Assembly: GCA_037042915.1 (NCBI GenBank)
Contig: CM073203.1
Coordinates: 62,001 to 126,000 of the forward strand
Reading direction: 5' to 3'
Origin: Auricularia sp. M13
Lineage: Eukaryota > Basidiomycota > Agaricomycetes > Auriculariales > Auriculariaceae
Length of the DNA: 64,000 bases
Part shown: in pieces, positions 1 to 9,773 of the stretch
Layout of the letters: each line of letters begins with the position of its first letter
How positions within the stretch are numbered: position 1 is the stretch's first letter
The notes under the pieces: model-generated
What the model was told of the DNA's origin: nothing
What the model saw: the letters and a program-made list of their open reading frames with translations, nothing else
Databases searched by the model: none
Position numbers and translations under genes: made by a program

Positions 1-439
1 ACGTCTCGGCCCTGCGGGACCCTCGGAGTGCACGCCGTTCTCATGAACTACCGTGTACTTCGCACAGTGACACGGTGAAGATGGGTGGAGGGAGCATCGG
101 CGTGCCTGGATTACCGGGCGTGCATGCGAGCACTCGCCGCGGGACACCAGAAGTCCGGTAGTAATCCTCAGGCCCTGTTCAACGTCCTGAGCTATGTGCT
201 GGTCAATCTCGCCGCGAGAGCCATGGATCTGAGTTTGACATCCTCCGGAGCATGATACAGTCTCCAGGTCCGTTGCAAACTCCCGAGAAATGACACATGC
301 GACGTAGCCACATGAACATGAAAATTTCAGTCTGACGGCCGCCCGTATTGCCAGCGTCGAGGTCTAGCCTGGAAAGTCTAGTGCTCACCGCACTTCTACG
401 CAGCGAACGGGATTTACTGCGACCCTGCGAGTCTTTCCC
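1..439. other. gene-free edge
   Basis: I see no convincing gene. Open frames are short and show no family motif. The right boundary is the first copy of the 9-base duplication (431-439) that flanks the foldback element. Confidence 0.5.
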
Positions 440-972
440 CAAGCTCCTCCCCAGCGGTCGCTGCCCACGATCGCGTTAACCACTGTGGAAACGAAGATGA
501 GAGGGGCGGGAGCAAATGAGAGATCCGGCGATTGATTCCGAAGTTAAGAGAGCGATGTGGGCAGCTAGACCGCTGGCGCCACAGTTTTTAGCGCCCAGTC
601 GGCCGTGCATCAACCGACCGACCGCGCTTCAGCCGACAGTTCGGATATCTGTGGAAACCCAATTTAACGCAAATATTGCACTCGGTTTTGGTACATATGT
701 ATTTATAATTGCGCAAAATAAAAATATAAAACATGTCCGAGGGAGATCTCATTTCTCGGGAAGGACTCCGAACTGTCGGCTGAAGCGCGGTCGGTCGGTT
801 GATGCACGGCCGACTGGGCGCTAAAAACTGTGGCGCCAGCGGTCTAGCTGCCCACATCGCTCTCTTAACTTCGGAATCAATCGCCGGATCTCTCATTTGC
901 TCCCGCCCCTCTCATCTTCGTTTCCACAGTGGTTAACGCGATCGTGGGCAGCGACCGCTGGGGAGGAGCTTG
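440..972. mobile_element. Perfect foldback (MULE-like) non-autonomous transposon
   Basis: Two arms of about 206 bp, 440-645 and 767-972, are exact reverse complements around a 121 bp AT-rich loop. The ends read CAAGCTCCTCC and GGAGGAGCTTG. The 9-base word GTCTTTCCC lies directly outside both ends (431-439 and 973-981), which is a target-site duplication. Nine-base duplications are characteristic of Mutator-like elements. No transposase is encoded. The two mirror-image 102-residue open frames inside are products of the palindrome and not genes. The lack of any mismatch between arms suggests recent insertion or arm homogenisation. Boundaries are firm. The MULE assignment rests on duplication length only. 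Confidence 0.85.
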
Positions 973-1586
973 GTCTTTCCCGTGCTGATGAACAGTCCGA
1001 TCGTGCCCCTTCCTTCTGGGATCTAGATTGACCTGCATGTGGCAGATTGAAGTCTCCATATTTGACGCGGTTTGTTTCCCGACAGAGCAAGGAAATTGCA
1101 GCGCAACACCAACAGTTAACTTGTGCCCGGGAATCCATTGCTCCGTTGCCGGAAGGAGTTATGACACGACATTGAGCGGGCAGTTGAGGGGACGGTACCA
1201 CGAATAATGAAAGAAAAAACTATGACACAAGTGATGCAAGTCGGTTTGAGGTGACGCAGTGATTGGGGACGCATCCGAGTCTTTCCGCTGCTCCAAATTT
1301 CTGCTGATAGAAATTATCTGGACGACGACATCAAGAAATTCCCGGTAGGTGACGAAGTGTGTGGTGCTGACAAGCATTAAGAATACTCGGAGGGTCAGAG
1401 GCCAAAGGAATCGAATGTCGGGTAACACCAGTGCTAAATGGGGAACAGGGCTATTGATTGGACTGGGATATATTCAGAAGGGTGCTAGCGAATCGCTATG
1501 GTATTAATTGTACGAGTATGAGAGTATGTGGAGTTATAATTTACGGCTTGCATAATGCAACAAGTGTCTATGAATGTTAGAGATGA
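973..1586. other. intergenic, nothing recognised
   Basis: About 600 bp downstream (3') of the first small secreted protein gene. No motif, repeat or convincing coding frame was seen. Confidence 0.5.
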
Positions 1587-2211
1587 TCAAAGCATGTGGC
1601 GCTTGTTCATTGCTTCGCGTTGGATTTGACGGCTCGTGCGGCGAGCTTTGCGGTCGCGAGGCACCTGGCGAAGCAGGCCGCCGTTGGTCGACTGGCCGGG
1701 GACGCAGCCGGCGGTCAGAGCCGTCGCGGCGTTAGGGCAGTCGCCGATGCTGAGCGTCAATACGCCGGTAGTCTGAGAGAGGAGAATCAGACATGTGGGA
1801 GGGAAATGTGTGGGGGGGAAGAGAGCGTACCTTCTGGTAAACACACGTGACGGCGTCGGCGTACGTGCACTTGAAAGCGCCTTCCATGTCAAACTCGACG
1901 AGCTCGCGACCGTCGGCACCGCGCCATGGGCACGACCACTCGCACGCCTGCAGCGCGCGGCGGCTGTTCGAACCCGTGGGCCCGTTGGACGGCTGAGGCG
2001 CGGCGGGCGGCTCCTCCGCGGTTGTACCGTTGTTCGATGTGCCCGGGGCGTCGGCGGAGGTACCGTTGCCCGAGACAGTAGGCGCGTCGGGAGTCGTACC
2101 GTTGCCAGCGGGCGCGTCTGGAGTCGTGCCATTGGCAGGGGTGTCTTGCGCGCGGACGACGGCAACGGCGACGAAGAGGGCCAAGGCGACGGTGCGGAGA
2201 TTAACGAGCAT
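1587..2211 (-). CDS. Small secreted cysteine protein, copy 1
   Basis: Two exons (2211-1831 and 1772-1587; GT-AG intron of 58 bp) give 188 residues. Residues 1-20 are a typical signal peptide (hydrophobic ALALFVAVAVVRA). Residues 22-75 are a Ser/Thr/Pro-rich stretch of repeated NGT..DAP units, so many N-glycosylation sequons. The second half is a compact domain with six cysteines (CEWSCPW, KCTYADAVTC, then GDCP and GC in exon 2) and a basic C-terminal tail. The protein is expected to be extracellular or wall-bound. Function is unknown and I do not recognise a named family. Copies 2 and 3 lie at 3498-4121 and 6504-7092 with the same orientation and intron position, so the three arose by local duplication. 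A TACAAAAG box lies about 95 bp upstream. Confidence 0.85.
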
Positions 2212-2304
2212 CTTGCTGGCGAGTTAAGGCTTTCGAGAGAGGTAGAGCAGGTGAGGCGCGGTGACTGTCGGGGAGGATGAAAAAAAATAGCTTTGCATCG
2301 CCAG

Positions 2305-2312
2305 CTTTTGTA
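2305..2312 (-). promoter_or_regulatory. TATA-like box of secreted protein copy 1
   Basis: TACAAAAG on the minus strand, about 95 bp before the start codon. The same box at the same distance precedes the other two copies, with a conserved G-rich block (about GGCTTGAGGCGGGTGCG on the plus strand) 40-60 bp further upstream. Conservation in all three promoters supports function. Confidence 0.55.
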
Positions 2313-2479
2313 CGAGCACCGGCGAGTGGTCGGGCGCGAAATGGGGCTGCGGCTTGAGGCGGGTGCGTCGTTTCCGCCGACGCCGAGGAAACGGTCAGAT
2401 CGAAAATCGATCGCGCATGCGAGACTTGTGCCGCCCGCATGCTCCAGTGCCTGTAGATCACAGTGCTGCAGCATAGAGT

Positions 2480-3497
2480 ATTAGACTATAGACTATATCC
2501 ATGGCTCCCAGGACGTCCGTGTTGTTGAGTAGTTTTGCATCTCGAAAAGCAGAAATGCTTTAGCGCTGGACTGGCCGCGGTGGACAGTCAGAACAGACAG
2601 GACGAGACTGCAGATCGACTCCTAAATGTCATGAGCGGCCAACCTGTCTGAATGGGAACTGTGGCCAGGGCACCTTATACAAAGGCTTATTTCACCGCTT
2701 CAGCTGGTGCAAGCGTCTGTAGAAAGCAGTATAACGTTTAAACGAGCGCGAAAGCGGAAAGCCAAATTTGGTGAGTCCGCCGCGGGATTGAGTGGCGGAA
2801 CCTTTTGGCGGTTGCATCCGGGCGATGCTCGCTGGAACAAGTTTTTCGGTCGTGGATCATCAAGATGCTTCGTCCCCATGCAGGCGGAGATTTTTGCTGT
2901 TAGTATTTCTCCAGACATCATGTCCCTCGAGTCCTTCGAACTTCGATAGCCCTGCGGATAGCCACCGTAAGGTATTGAGCCTGCTGCAACGAAAGACTGT
3001 GTACAAGTACCATAGGGGCAAAATGATCCGGCCGTAATTAGTCTACTACTCGTAGTTCTGCAGCAGGTAGATCTCCGTCCAGTACTGACATGGGGAAGCG
3101 CTCGATAGTTGCGGAGAGGTTCCACGACCTGATCAAGATCGACAAAGTTCACCGAGATGGTTACTTTCTCTCCTTAGAAGTGAATGGTTGTGTTGCACAA
3201 TTGAACCAACGCGAGGAAAATTCCAGCCAGTTGCGGTCATAAGTAATCCGAAGGCTTGAGGGAAAGACGATTTTCCTCTATTGCATGTGCTTGCCATGTG
3301 CAGTATCCACGGCGACACAACGAGCCTGAGGGACACGGTACAGACGATCATGAGTATATTCGGAGTAGTAGGTCCATTGCTGATCTATTAGCAGAGCATT
3401 AAGAGTTGAGAGGGATAGCGTGATCAGGTGATAGTATAATAGTATAAGTTATTCGAAAATGAGAGCGACAAAGCACGAGTGAGCTGAATTTGACAGA
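2480..3497. other. intergenic, nothing recognised
   Basis: About 1 kb between secreted protein copies 1 and 2. No gene, inverted repeat or known motif was recognised. The reading frames present are short and unsupported. Confidence 0.5.
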
Positions 3498-4121
3498 TCA
3501 CGGCATGTTGCGCCTCTCAAGTGCCTCACGCTGAATGTCGCGGCTGGTGCGGCGCGACTGGCGGGGGCGGCGTACCAGGCGGAGCAAGCCGCCGTTCGTC
3601 GACTGGCCGGGGACGCAGCCGGCCGTGAGCGCCGTCGCGGCGTTCGGGCAGTCTCCCATGCCGAGGGTTAATACTCCAGTAGTCTGAATGTAGCGCGTCA
3701 GCTATATGATAAGGAAATGCGTGGGGGAGAAAGAGCGCACCTTTTGGTAGACGCACGTGACGGCGTCAGCATACGTGCATTTGAAGGCGCCCTCCATGTC
3801 GAACTCGACGAGCTCGCGCCCGTCCGCGCCGCGCCATGGGCACGACCACTCGCACGCCTGCAACGCGCGGCGGCTGTTCGAGCCCGTGGGCGCGTTCGAC
3901 GACTGCGGCGCGGCAGGCGGCTCCTCCGGGGTCGTGCCGTTGTTCGCTGTGCCCGGGGCGTCGGCGGAGGTACCGTTTCCCGGGGTGGCAGGCGCGTCTG
4001 CGGTAGTGCCGTTGCCAGCGGGCGCGTCTGGAGTCGTGCCATTGGCAGGCGTGTCCTCCGCGCGGACGACGGCGACGGCGACAAAGAGGGCGAGGGCGAT
4101 GACACGGAGGTTGACGAACAT
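3498..4121 (-). CDS. Small secreted cysteine protein, copy 2
   Basis: Exons 4121-3741 and 3683-3498 with a 57 bp GT-AG intron give 188 residues, the same length as copy 1. It has a signal peptide, NGT/DAP repeats, the same six-cysteine domain beginning ACEWSCPW, and a basic tail ending ERRNMP. The cysteine domain of exon 1 is identical in sequence to that of copy 1 (CEWSCPW to VYQK). Differences concentrate in the signal peptide, the NGT repeats and the C-terminal tail. Same strand and spacing as its paralogues. Secreted protein of unknown function. Confidence 0.85.
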
Positions 4122-4221
4122 GGTTGCTGTTGGTTTTCTGGGGTGAGAGTGGAGCGGATGGGTTGCTGTGGATGTGATAGGTTATCGCTGAGGATGGAGA
4201 ATATGGGTTGTACGTCGTCCG

Positions 4222-4229
4222 CTTTTGTA
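4222..4229 (-). promoter_or_regulatory. TATA-like box of secreted protein copy 2
   Basis: TACAAAAG on the minus strand about 100 bp before the start at 4121, matching copy 1 in sequence and distance. Confidence 0.55.
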
Positions 4230-4329
4230 TGGGCCCGGAGGCATGGTCGGTCGTGAAACAGACCGGCGGCCTGAGGCGGAAGGACCGTTTCCGTCAAGGC
4301 CGTCAAGGAGGATGGGCTGATCGCCAGCC

Positions 4330-5092
4330 GATCGCGTAGGTGAGACCAGAGGAGATGCCCGTGCGCTCTTGCATGAACGTGCTGTTGTCGCCATCAGATG
4401 TGAGCCCAGACTCCCAGAGTTGTATCCCCATTAACGAAGAAAGAATAATTTCGGTTGAACAGAACGCCAGCAACAGAAGAAGGCGCAGATGTCTGTAATA
4501 TGAGGTCGGCTCCTTTCTTCCGGAAGAAGATGCGATTCAAAAGCCAAGCTATCATCAAGGCACCGCTCATGAGGCCCTGTTAGCAGCAAGGCATCGAGAA
4601 TATCCCTTGTAAGCAGGAAAAAGTCCGTAGGGGCGCGCTCGTGTCTTGCTCGCGTCGGAAGAATCAGACAAGCGTTTGACTCCGGGCTGAGTTCCGTTGC
4701 ATCCGATTCAGCGCAATGGTCATTTCGCGCAATGAGAAATCTTTGCTGCTGTTGATACTTCTCAAAAGTATACGGAAAAAGCAGATTACAGATTGAGAAG
4801 CGCAGTTTGCTCGTCCTGAACAATTGTACTTGATGTCTCACAGAGTCCCACTGGTCCTCAACTACGAGCCCTGAGAGGGCAGCGTATTAGTACAGTATCA
4901 CTTGCTGAGAGGTAGACAGCAAGTCGGCACGAAGCATCTGATAATTCGACTTAGGTGATGTGGCTTCGCTGATGGAACAACTTGCGTTGATGGAGCACTT
5001 GCGAACTGAGCTATCGTTTGCAGGTGGTGGTGGTGTGACTGCAAAGAGAAAGGGAGCACCCCCGGGGAAATGCATTTACGCACTTTCTCAGA
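4330..5092. other. intergenic, nothing recognised
   Basis: No gene recognised between the promoter of secreted protein copy 2 and the hAT-like element. Confidence 0.45.
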
Positions 5093-5099
5093 GTTCAAG

Positions 5100-6112
5100 C
5101 CCAGTCAAGTCCGCCCCCGCCAAAACCCGTCAGAAGGCGACAAAAACCGCCCAGCCAAAATCTGTCTGGTTTTGGTGTGTTTTGACGGGAATTTGCCACA
5201 ATAACATGCCAAAACCCGACAGAACACGACAGTTCAAGACATCTGGCTGATCTGTCTGAATTTGTCCACCGCGTCCCGGCCTATCATCTGCATTGCTCAG
5301 CATTCTTATTGAATCGTTATTGGCTCATGCATTGTGCTTTCGGGGTAAATGAGGCTCATATATAATGCAAATCTAGCTATAGTAACTACGCAACGAACGG
5401 TATACGAACACAACACTACACGCGCCAAAAAATGCGAGAAAGCGGCGTCGGTACCCCTATGGCTGTCTGAGGCAAGCGGCAAATCTACAAGGGTACGTTA
5501 GGAGAGGCCCGAAAAGTATAGAAATCACGTACCACGGAGGGCGCGTGACACAGCAAAGGTAAAAGCTTTCTGTCGGGGACTGGTCAGCCATGTCGCATAG
5601 TAACGCCGCTGCACCAAGGACGCACCACAGGTAGACCAGAGCCCTGTGATCAAAACTCTGCTGGCTGTCGCCCTCGTTGGTCAGCATCACACAACCGGCC
5701 AGCGAGTGACACGCACCACGCGTCGTACGGTGTAACGAAGACTAAAAGCTACGGAGTGGGTCAGTACCGCGCCGACGAGGGTAAGCACCGCGTCGACAAG
5801 GGCCGCGGCATGCGCACCAAACGGCTGGCACAAGGGACTTGGTGAAAAAAAAAAGGACGAAGGCAAGAAAGATTGTCTGACTCCCAACCTGGCCGACAGT
5901 CTTTTCAGCGTGCCGAAACGCAACCCAGCGGCGGCAAATGCGACGAACAGGCCTTGAGCGAATGATATGGTTCGTCGCATTGATCAAAATGCCGCACAGA
6001 ACAGCCATGTCTCCGAGGTTATTTCAGGACAGCGGGTTTTGGCGGGTTTTGTCATCGGACGAACAAAAATGTCGTTTTTTGACGGGTTCTGGCGGGGGCG
6101 GACCTGACTGGG
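5100..6112. mobile_element. hAT-like non-autonomous DNA transposon
   Basis: The ends are inverted repeats: CCCAGTCA(A/G)GTCCGCCC followed by CCGCCA(A/G)AACCCGTC on each strand. GTTCAAG(C) flanks both sides (5093-5100 and 6113-6120), a 7-8 base target duplication that fits hAT elements. Sub-terminal copies of AAAACCCG recur inside both ends, as expected for transposase binding sites. The interior (about 1 kb) has no transposase-like frame, so this looks like an internally deleted passenger. The end repeats differ at a few positions, so it is older than the foldback element at 440. Confidence 0.65.
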
Positions 6113-6120
6113 GTTCAAGC

Positions 6121-6503
6121 CCGAGAATTGTGTGGGGCTCGGCATCAGGAATGCGCACTGCCCACTGAAACCCGGGTTTAGAGATGCAATCGTCCGGAAG
6201 ATCTAACTCATCTTGTAAAACTCCAGTCCATGTTGCGAGGGCCAGTCTACGAGGGTAGGTTGACTTGTTAGGGGAACTGCGCTCATCTATTGCATTTCAA
6301 GTACGGTGATTAAAGGAATGGCACGGTGCACATAAAGACCAGTATATACGGAGGATTGTGAATGCCCATTACTAATCTAACGCAGAATTGATGATTCAAG
6401 ACTTATTACCTTGGGGGAGGGGGGTTTGTAGGGGTAGGAATGGGATAATTTATGGTAAGGGCGGTGGCAATGACGTAGCTTTGACAGACTCTGCGACGTA
6501 CAA
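6121..6503. other. intergenic, nothing recognised
   Basis: Short stretch downstream of secreted protein copy 3. No feature recognised. Confidence 0.45.
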
Positions 6504-7092
6504 TCACAGCATGCTCCGCCTCGCGAGCGCATCGCGCTGGATGTCACGGCTCGTGCGGCGCGACTTGCGCTCTCGAGGCACCTGGCGTAGCAGACCACCG
6601 TTCGTCGCCTGGCCGGGGATGCAACCGGCCGTAAGCGCCGTCGCACCGTTCGGACAGTCACCAATGCTGAGAGTCAACACGCCAGTAGTCTGAGAATGGC
6701 GAGTAAGTTGTGTGATGAAGAGAGGCGAAAGGGAGAATGGAGCGCGCCTTTTGGTAGACGCACGTGACGGCGTCGGCGTACTTGCACGTGAACACGCCCT
6801 CCATGTCGAACTCGACGAGCTCGCGGCCGTCCGCGCCGCGCCACGGGCACGACCACTCGCACGCCTGCAGCGCGCGGCGGCTGTTCGAGCCGGTAGGCCC
6901 GTTGGACGGCTGCGGCGCGGCGGGCGGCTCCTCCGAAGTCGTACCGTTGTTCGGCGTGCCCGGGGCGTCGGCGGACGTACCATTGCCTGCAGGCGCGTCT
7001 GGAGTCGTGCCGTTGGCGGGAGTGTCATCCGCGCGCACTGCGGCGACGACGACGAAGAGGGCGAGGGCGATTGCGCGAAGGTTGATGAACAT
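6504..7092 (-). CDS. Small secreted cysteine protein, copy 3 (GC-AG intron)
   Basis: Exons 7092-6748 and 6689-6504 give 176 residues. The protein is 12 residues shorter than copies 1 and 2 because one NGT..DAP repeat unit is missing. Signal peptide, six-cysteine domain and basic tail are conserved. The intron (58 bp) starts with GC instead of GT: the exon ends in AAG and the intron begins GCGCGC, where copies 1 and 2 have GTACGC and GTGCGC at the homologous place. GC donors are tolerated by spliceosomes, and the downstream exon frame is intact, so the gene is probably functional. Function is unknown. Confidence 0.83.
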
Positions 7093-7187
7093 AGCTGCTG
7101 TGATTGAGAGTGGTAGAGCGTAGAAGTGCGCTGTGAGTGTAGGAAGTTATCGGTGAGGATAGAATATCGTTGGTCCCACATCGCTTG

Positions 7188-7195
7188 CCTTTGTA
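7188..7195 (-). promoter_or_regulatory. TATA-like box of secreted protein copy 3
   Basis: TACAAAGG on the minus strand about 100 bp before the start at 7092, one base different from the boxes of copies 1 and 2. The G-rich upstream block is also conserved here. Confidence 0.5.
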
Positions 7196-7577
7196 CGCGC
7201 GCAACGGCGTGGTCGGGGATTGCGGCTCGAGGCGGGTGCGCCGCTTCCGTCGAGGAAGCAGCGGGTTGATCGAGTTTCGATTGCGTACGACGCCTCGTGG
7301 GCTCCTGTTGACCAAACTAGCAGAACATCCAGTGGCCATCATACACACATCATTGAGAACCCACATATGCGAGCGCTATGCTGTCACGGCTCTGTATACT
7401 GGACTTCGGATGAACAGACGATAGGGGCTAGAATCATACATGAAGCATGAAGCGCAATTCACGCATCCTGTGGACGGACTTGATCGACTGTTTCCATTTG
7501 TGTCCATAAGGTATCTCTCTGGCTTCTATATGAGATCGACGTCAGTCCTCGCCCAGGATTTGGCATACCCCCGAGCC

Positions 7578-9008
7578 TCACCCACTGGCATGTCGCGTTT
7601 TCTTCAACTGAAAGTGCATTGTCGCCGCTGTGTCATGCGTGGGCAAAGCAACCGGTCGCAAAACAGCGGCGCGCATGCTCAGAATCAGTCGTGCGCCACC
7701 AACGGCTCCCGCGGCGTGCACCAAGCTACAGCGCGGCAACAAATCAGCGAGGACCTGCGGGATGAGGTTTTCGCTCACTTCACCGTGGAATCTCCAGGGG
7801 TAACCTCCGTTTTGACCCACGACGTGATATTGACGGCTGCTACGATAACGATCCTATGCATGCCATTGAGTCCATCGCGCCGACAAGGCCTGTGACGGGA
7901 GCTCACAAGATAAAATAGCTCACGGAATCGCGGGCGAGAACAGAGAGTATTCCGCCGTCTATATGCCCGAACGTGCGGTGGTCGTGCACAACCTTATACA
8001 TAGCCAGAACGGCAAGATAGAGCTCGTAGCACATTGCTGCAGATCTTTTCATCAGCGCTCTGGGTGCCAAGATCAGTTGAAGCGGCTATGCGCACTTACG
8101 CGCGACCCATACTGTAGCCACGACATCCGGTCGGACATCATAGCACGCACCGATAATGTTGTCAGGTACTGAGACAACTATTATGCTCCAAATTTGAGTG
8201 TCCCTGGTAATGGAAATGTGAATTCAACTCACAATGGGCCTGTGGGAAGTATTTGGCAACGACACCGCCAGCGCAGAGGATGACCGCGAAACAGAGCATG
8301 GCGTTGATACAGAGGATCCTTCGCGAGCGCTGGTACATAACGTAGATGCGAAGCTGAAGGACTACTGTTCTGCAAGTGAATAGGCGTCTCGAAAGCAGGC
8401 GTCGAAATGATCTCTCACTCTCGACCTCGAATACCACGATGAATGTTGCTATGGCGCTACCCCAAGAGAATGCGTCACATCTACCTTCGATGTCAGTATT
8501 GATCGAAGCCTAAAATGAAGAGCCTACTGCTGTGGAGGGTTTCTTCCAGGGGATATCAACCATGCAAGATCCCGGCGTACCGATTGACTGAGTTTCTCAA
8601 GAAACACATAGACGATGACTTCGGTCAACAGTAGAGCGAATGTCGACCATCGCATCTATCTTTTCAATTAGTAAAAGTGTGGAGCACGAATGACGAAATC
8701 ATACTATGAGAAAAATGGCTTTTGTAAATGACCATTTTCGCCTCTGATCGAGAATCGAGTCAGGGTTCACCATTTTCGGACGATTTCAGACCACGCACCC
8801 AGATGAGATCGACCTTGCAACCAATGAGACAGTCAACTACAAGCCTGGGCGAATATGCTATACCTCCTCGTCCAGTGTGATCAAATAATCGTATATCAGC
8901 CACGTAATGCATGCGACTGCTACGCCATAAATCTCCAGCTGGCAGGTGAGATGTTGCACAAGACTCACGAGCAAGATATCCAGTAGGCGTTGGTACAGTT
9001 GCGGACAT
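7578..9008 (-). CDS. DUF6533-type multi-span membrane protein
   Basis: A multi-exon minus-strand gene assembled by frame. The start is at 9008 (MSATVPTPTGYLA). A short intron follows, then a segment containing LIYDYLITLDEE, and after the next intron VDLIW. That is the hallmark N-terminus of DUF6533 proteins, a large Agaricomycete family with about seven membrane spans. Later exons carry VVLQLRIYVMYQRSRR (8.3-8.4 kb), then MVYELYLAVLAMYKVV with HIDGGILSVLARDSV (about 7.9-8.05 kb), then GARLILSMR near the C-terminus. All occur in family order on one strand. The stop is at 7578. Introns of about 50 bp separate eight or so exons, and some boundaries remain uncertain. Molecular function of the family is unknown. 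The model could contain a disabling change that I cannot exclude. Confidence 0.65.
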
Positions 9009-9773
9009 TGCTGGGAGCGATACGAGAGGCGCTTCAAAAGGAGAAGGTGTCAAAGGAGCACTCGATGAGTGTACCAAAATATGCAGCCCGCTCTTCGCTG
9101 ATAGAGAGGTTCGCATTCTATCGTCTGCCGCGATCCACGAGATCAGCGACCGACTGGGGATGCGCAGGACTAGAGGGACATGCAGTTTCACGGTATGCGA
9201 TTGGACAATTGGAGCTGGACAGCTCTGTCTATTGTCAGCCACGGATTTGACAAGTCATTGATAGAACGCATTCACATATTTGTGCTGGGCGCAATTTAAA
9301 AGTCGTAGCTCAGGTTGAACAAAGAGTCTGTCGACTGTCAGTAATGCATTCGACCAGCATTGTATCAATAGAACGCATTCACATATCTGTGTTCGGTGCA
9401 ATTTACGAATGTACTTGCCAACCATTCTGACAGCTCGGCAGTCAGTTGCTGCGAATAAAGCTTTGAAATAAGGCTCACGCCATTATGCACTGCGTGAAAT
9501 CCTCGCCAATCGTCATGACCTGCAGATTTCTCGTAGATTGCGCTATGGCAGTGGCCGCGCCCACTGTCAGCGTCGCTGTTAAAGCGACCAGATTGGGAGT
9601 GTGGCACGCAGGACGAGCACTAGCATCGGATAAATGAGGTATGTTCCACGCAGCACGAGATCCTCTTGTATCAGCGGCAACGGTGTTGTGCGCGCCTTTG
9701 ACGAGCCACGTACGATCTTCAATCACATATATACCGACCAATTCTCCAATTATAAACAATCGCGTCCGTTGGG
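9009..9773. other. intergenic with the direct repeat pair
   Basis: No gene recognised apart from the 107-bp-spaced direct repeat. Open frames here show no family motif. Confidence 0.5.
9261..9404. repeat. Direct repeat pair, about 37 bp, 107 bp apart
   Basis: ATAGAACGCATTCACATAT begins at 9261 and again at 9368. Similarity continues for about 37 bases with a few differences (TGTGCTGGGCGCAATTTA against TGTGTTCGGTGCAATTTA). The pair lies in the gene-free interval between the DUF6533 and GPI13 genes. Origin is unknown. It could be a short tandem duplication. Confidence 0.7.

Noticed and set aside
516-896. Two 102-residue open frames on opposite strands with identical first halves
   Set aside because: They are the two arms of the foldback element read from each side, with no family similarity.
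1795-2280. Long plus-strand frame opposite secreted protein copy 1 (and similar ones opposite copies 2 and 3)
   Set aside because: Antisense shadow of GC-rich repetitive coding sequence. The minus strand has signal peptide, splice sites and conserved cysteines.
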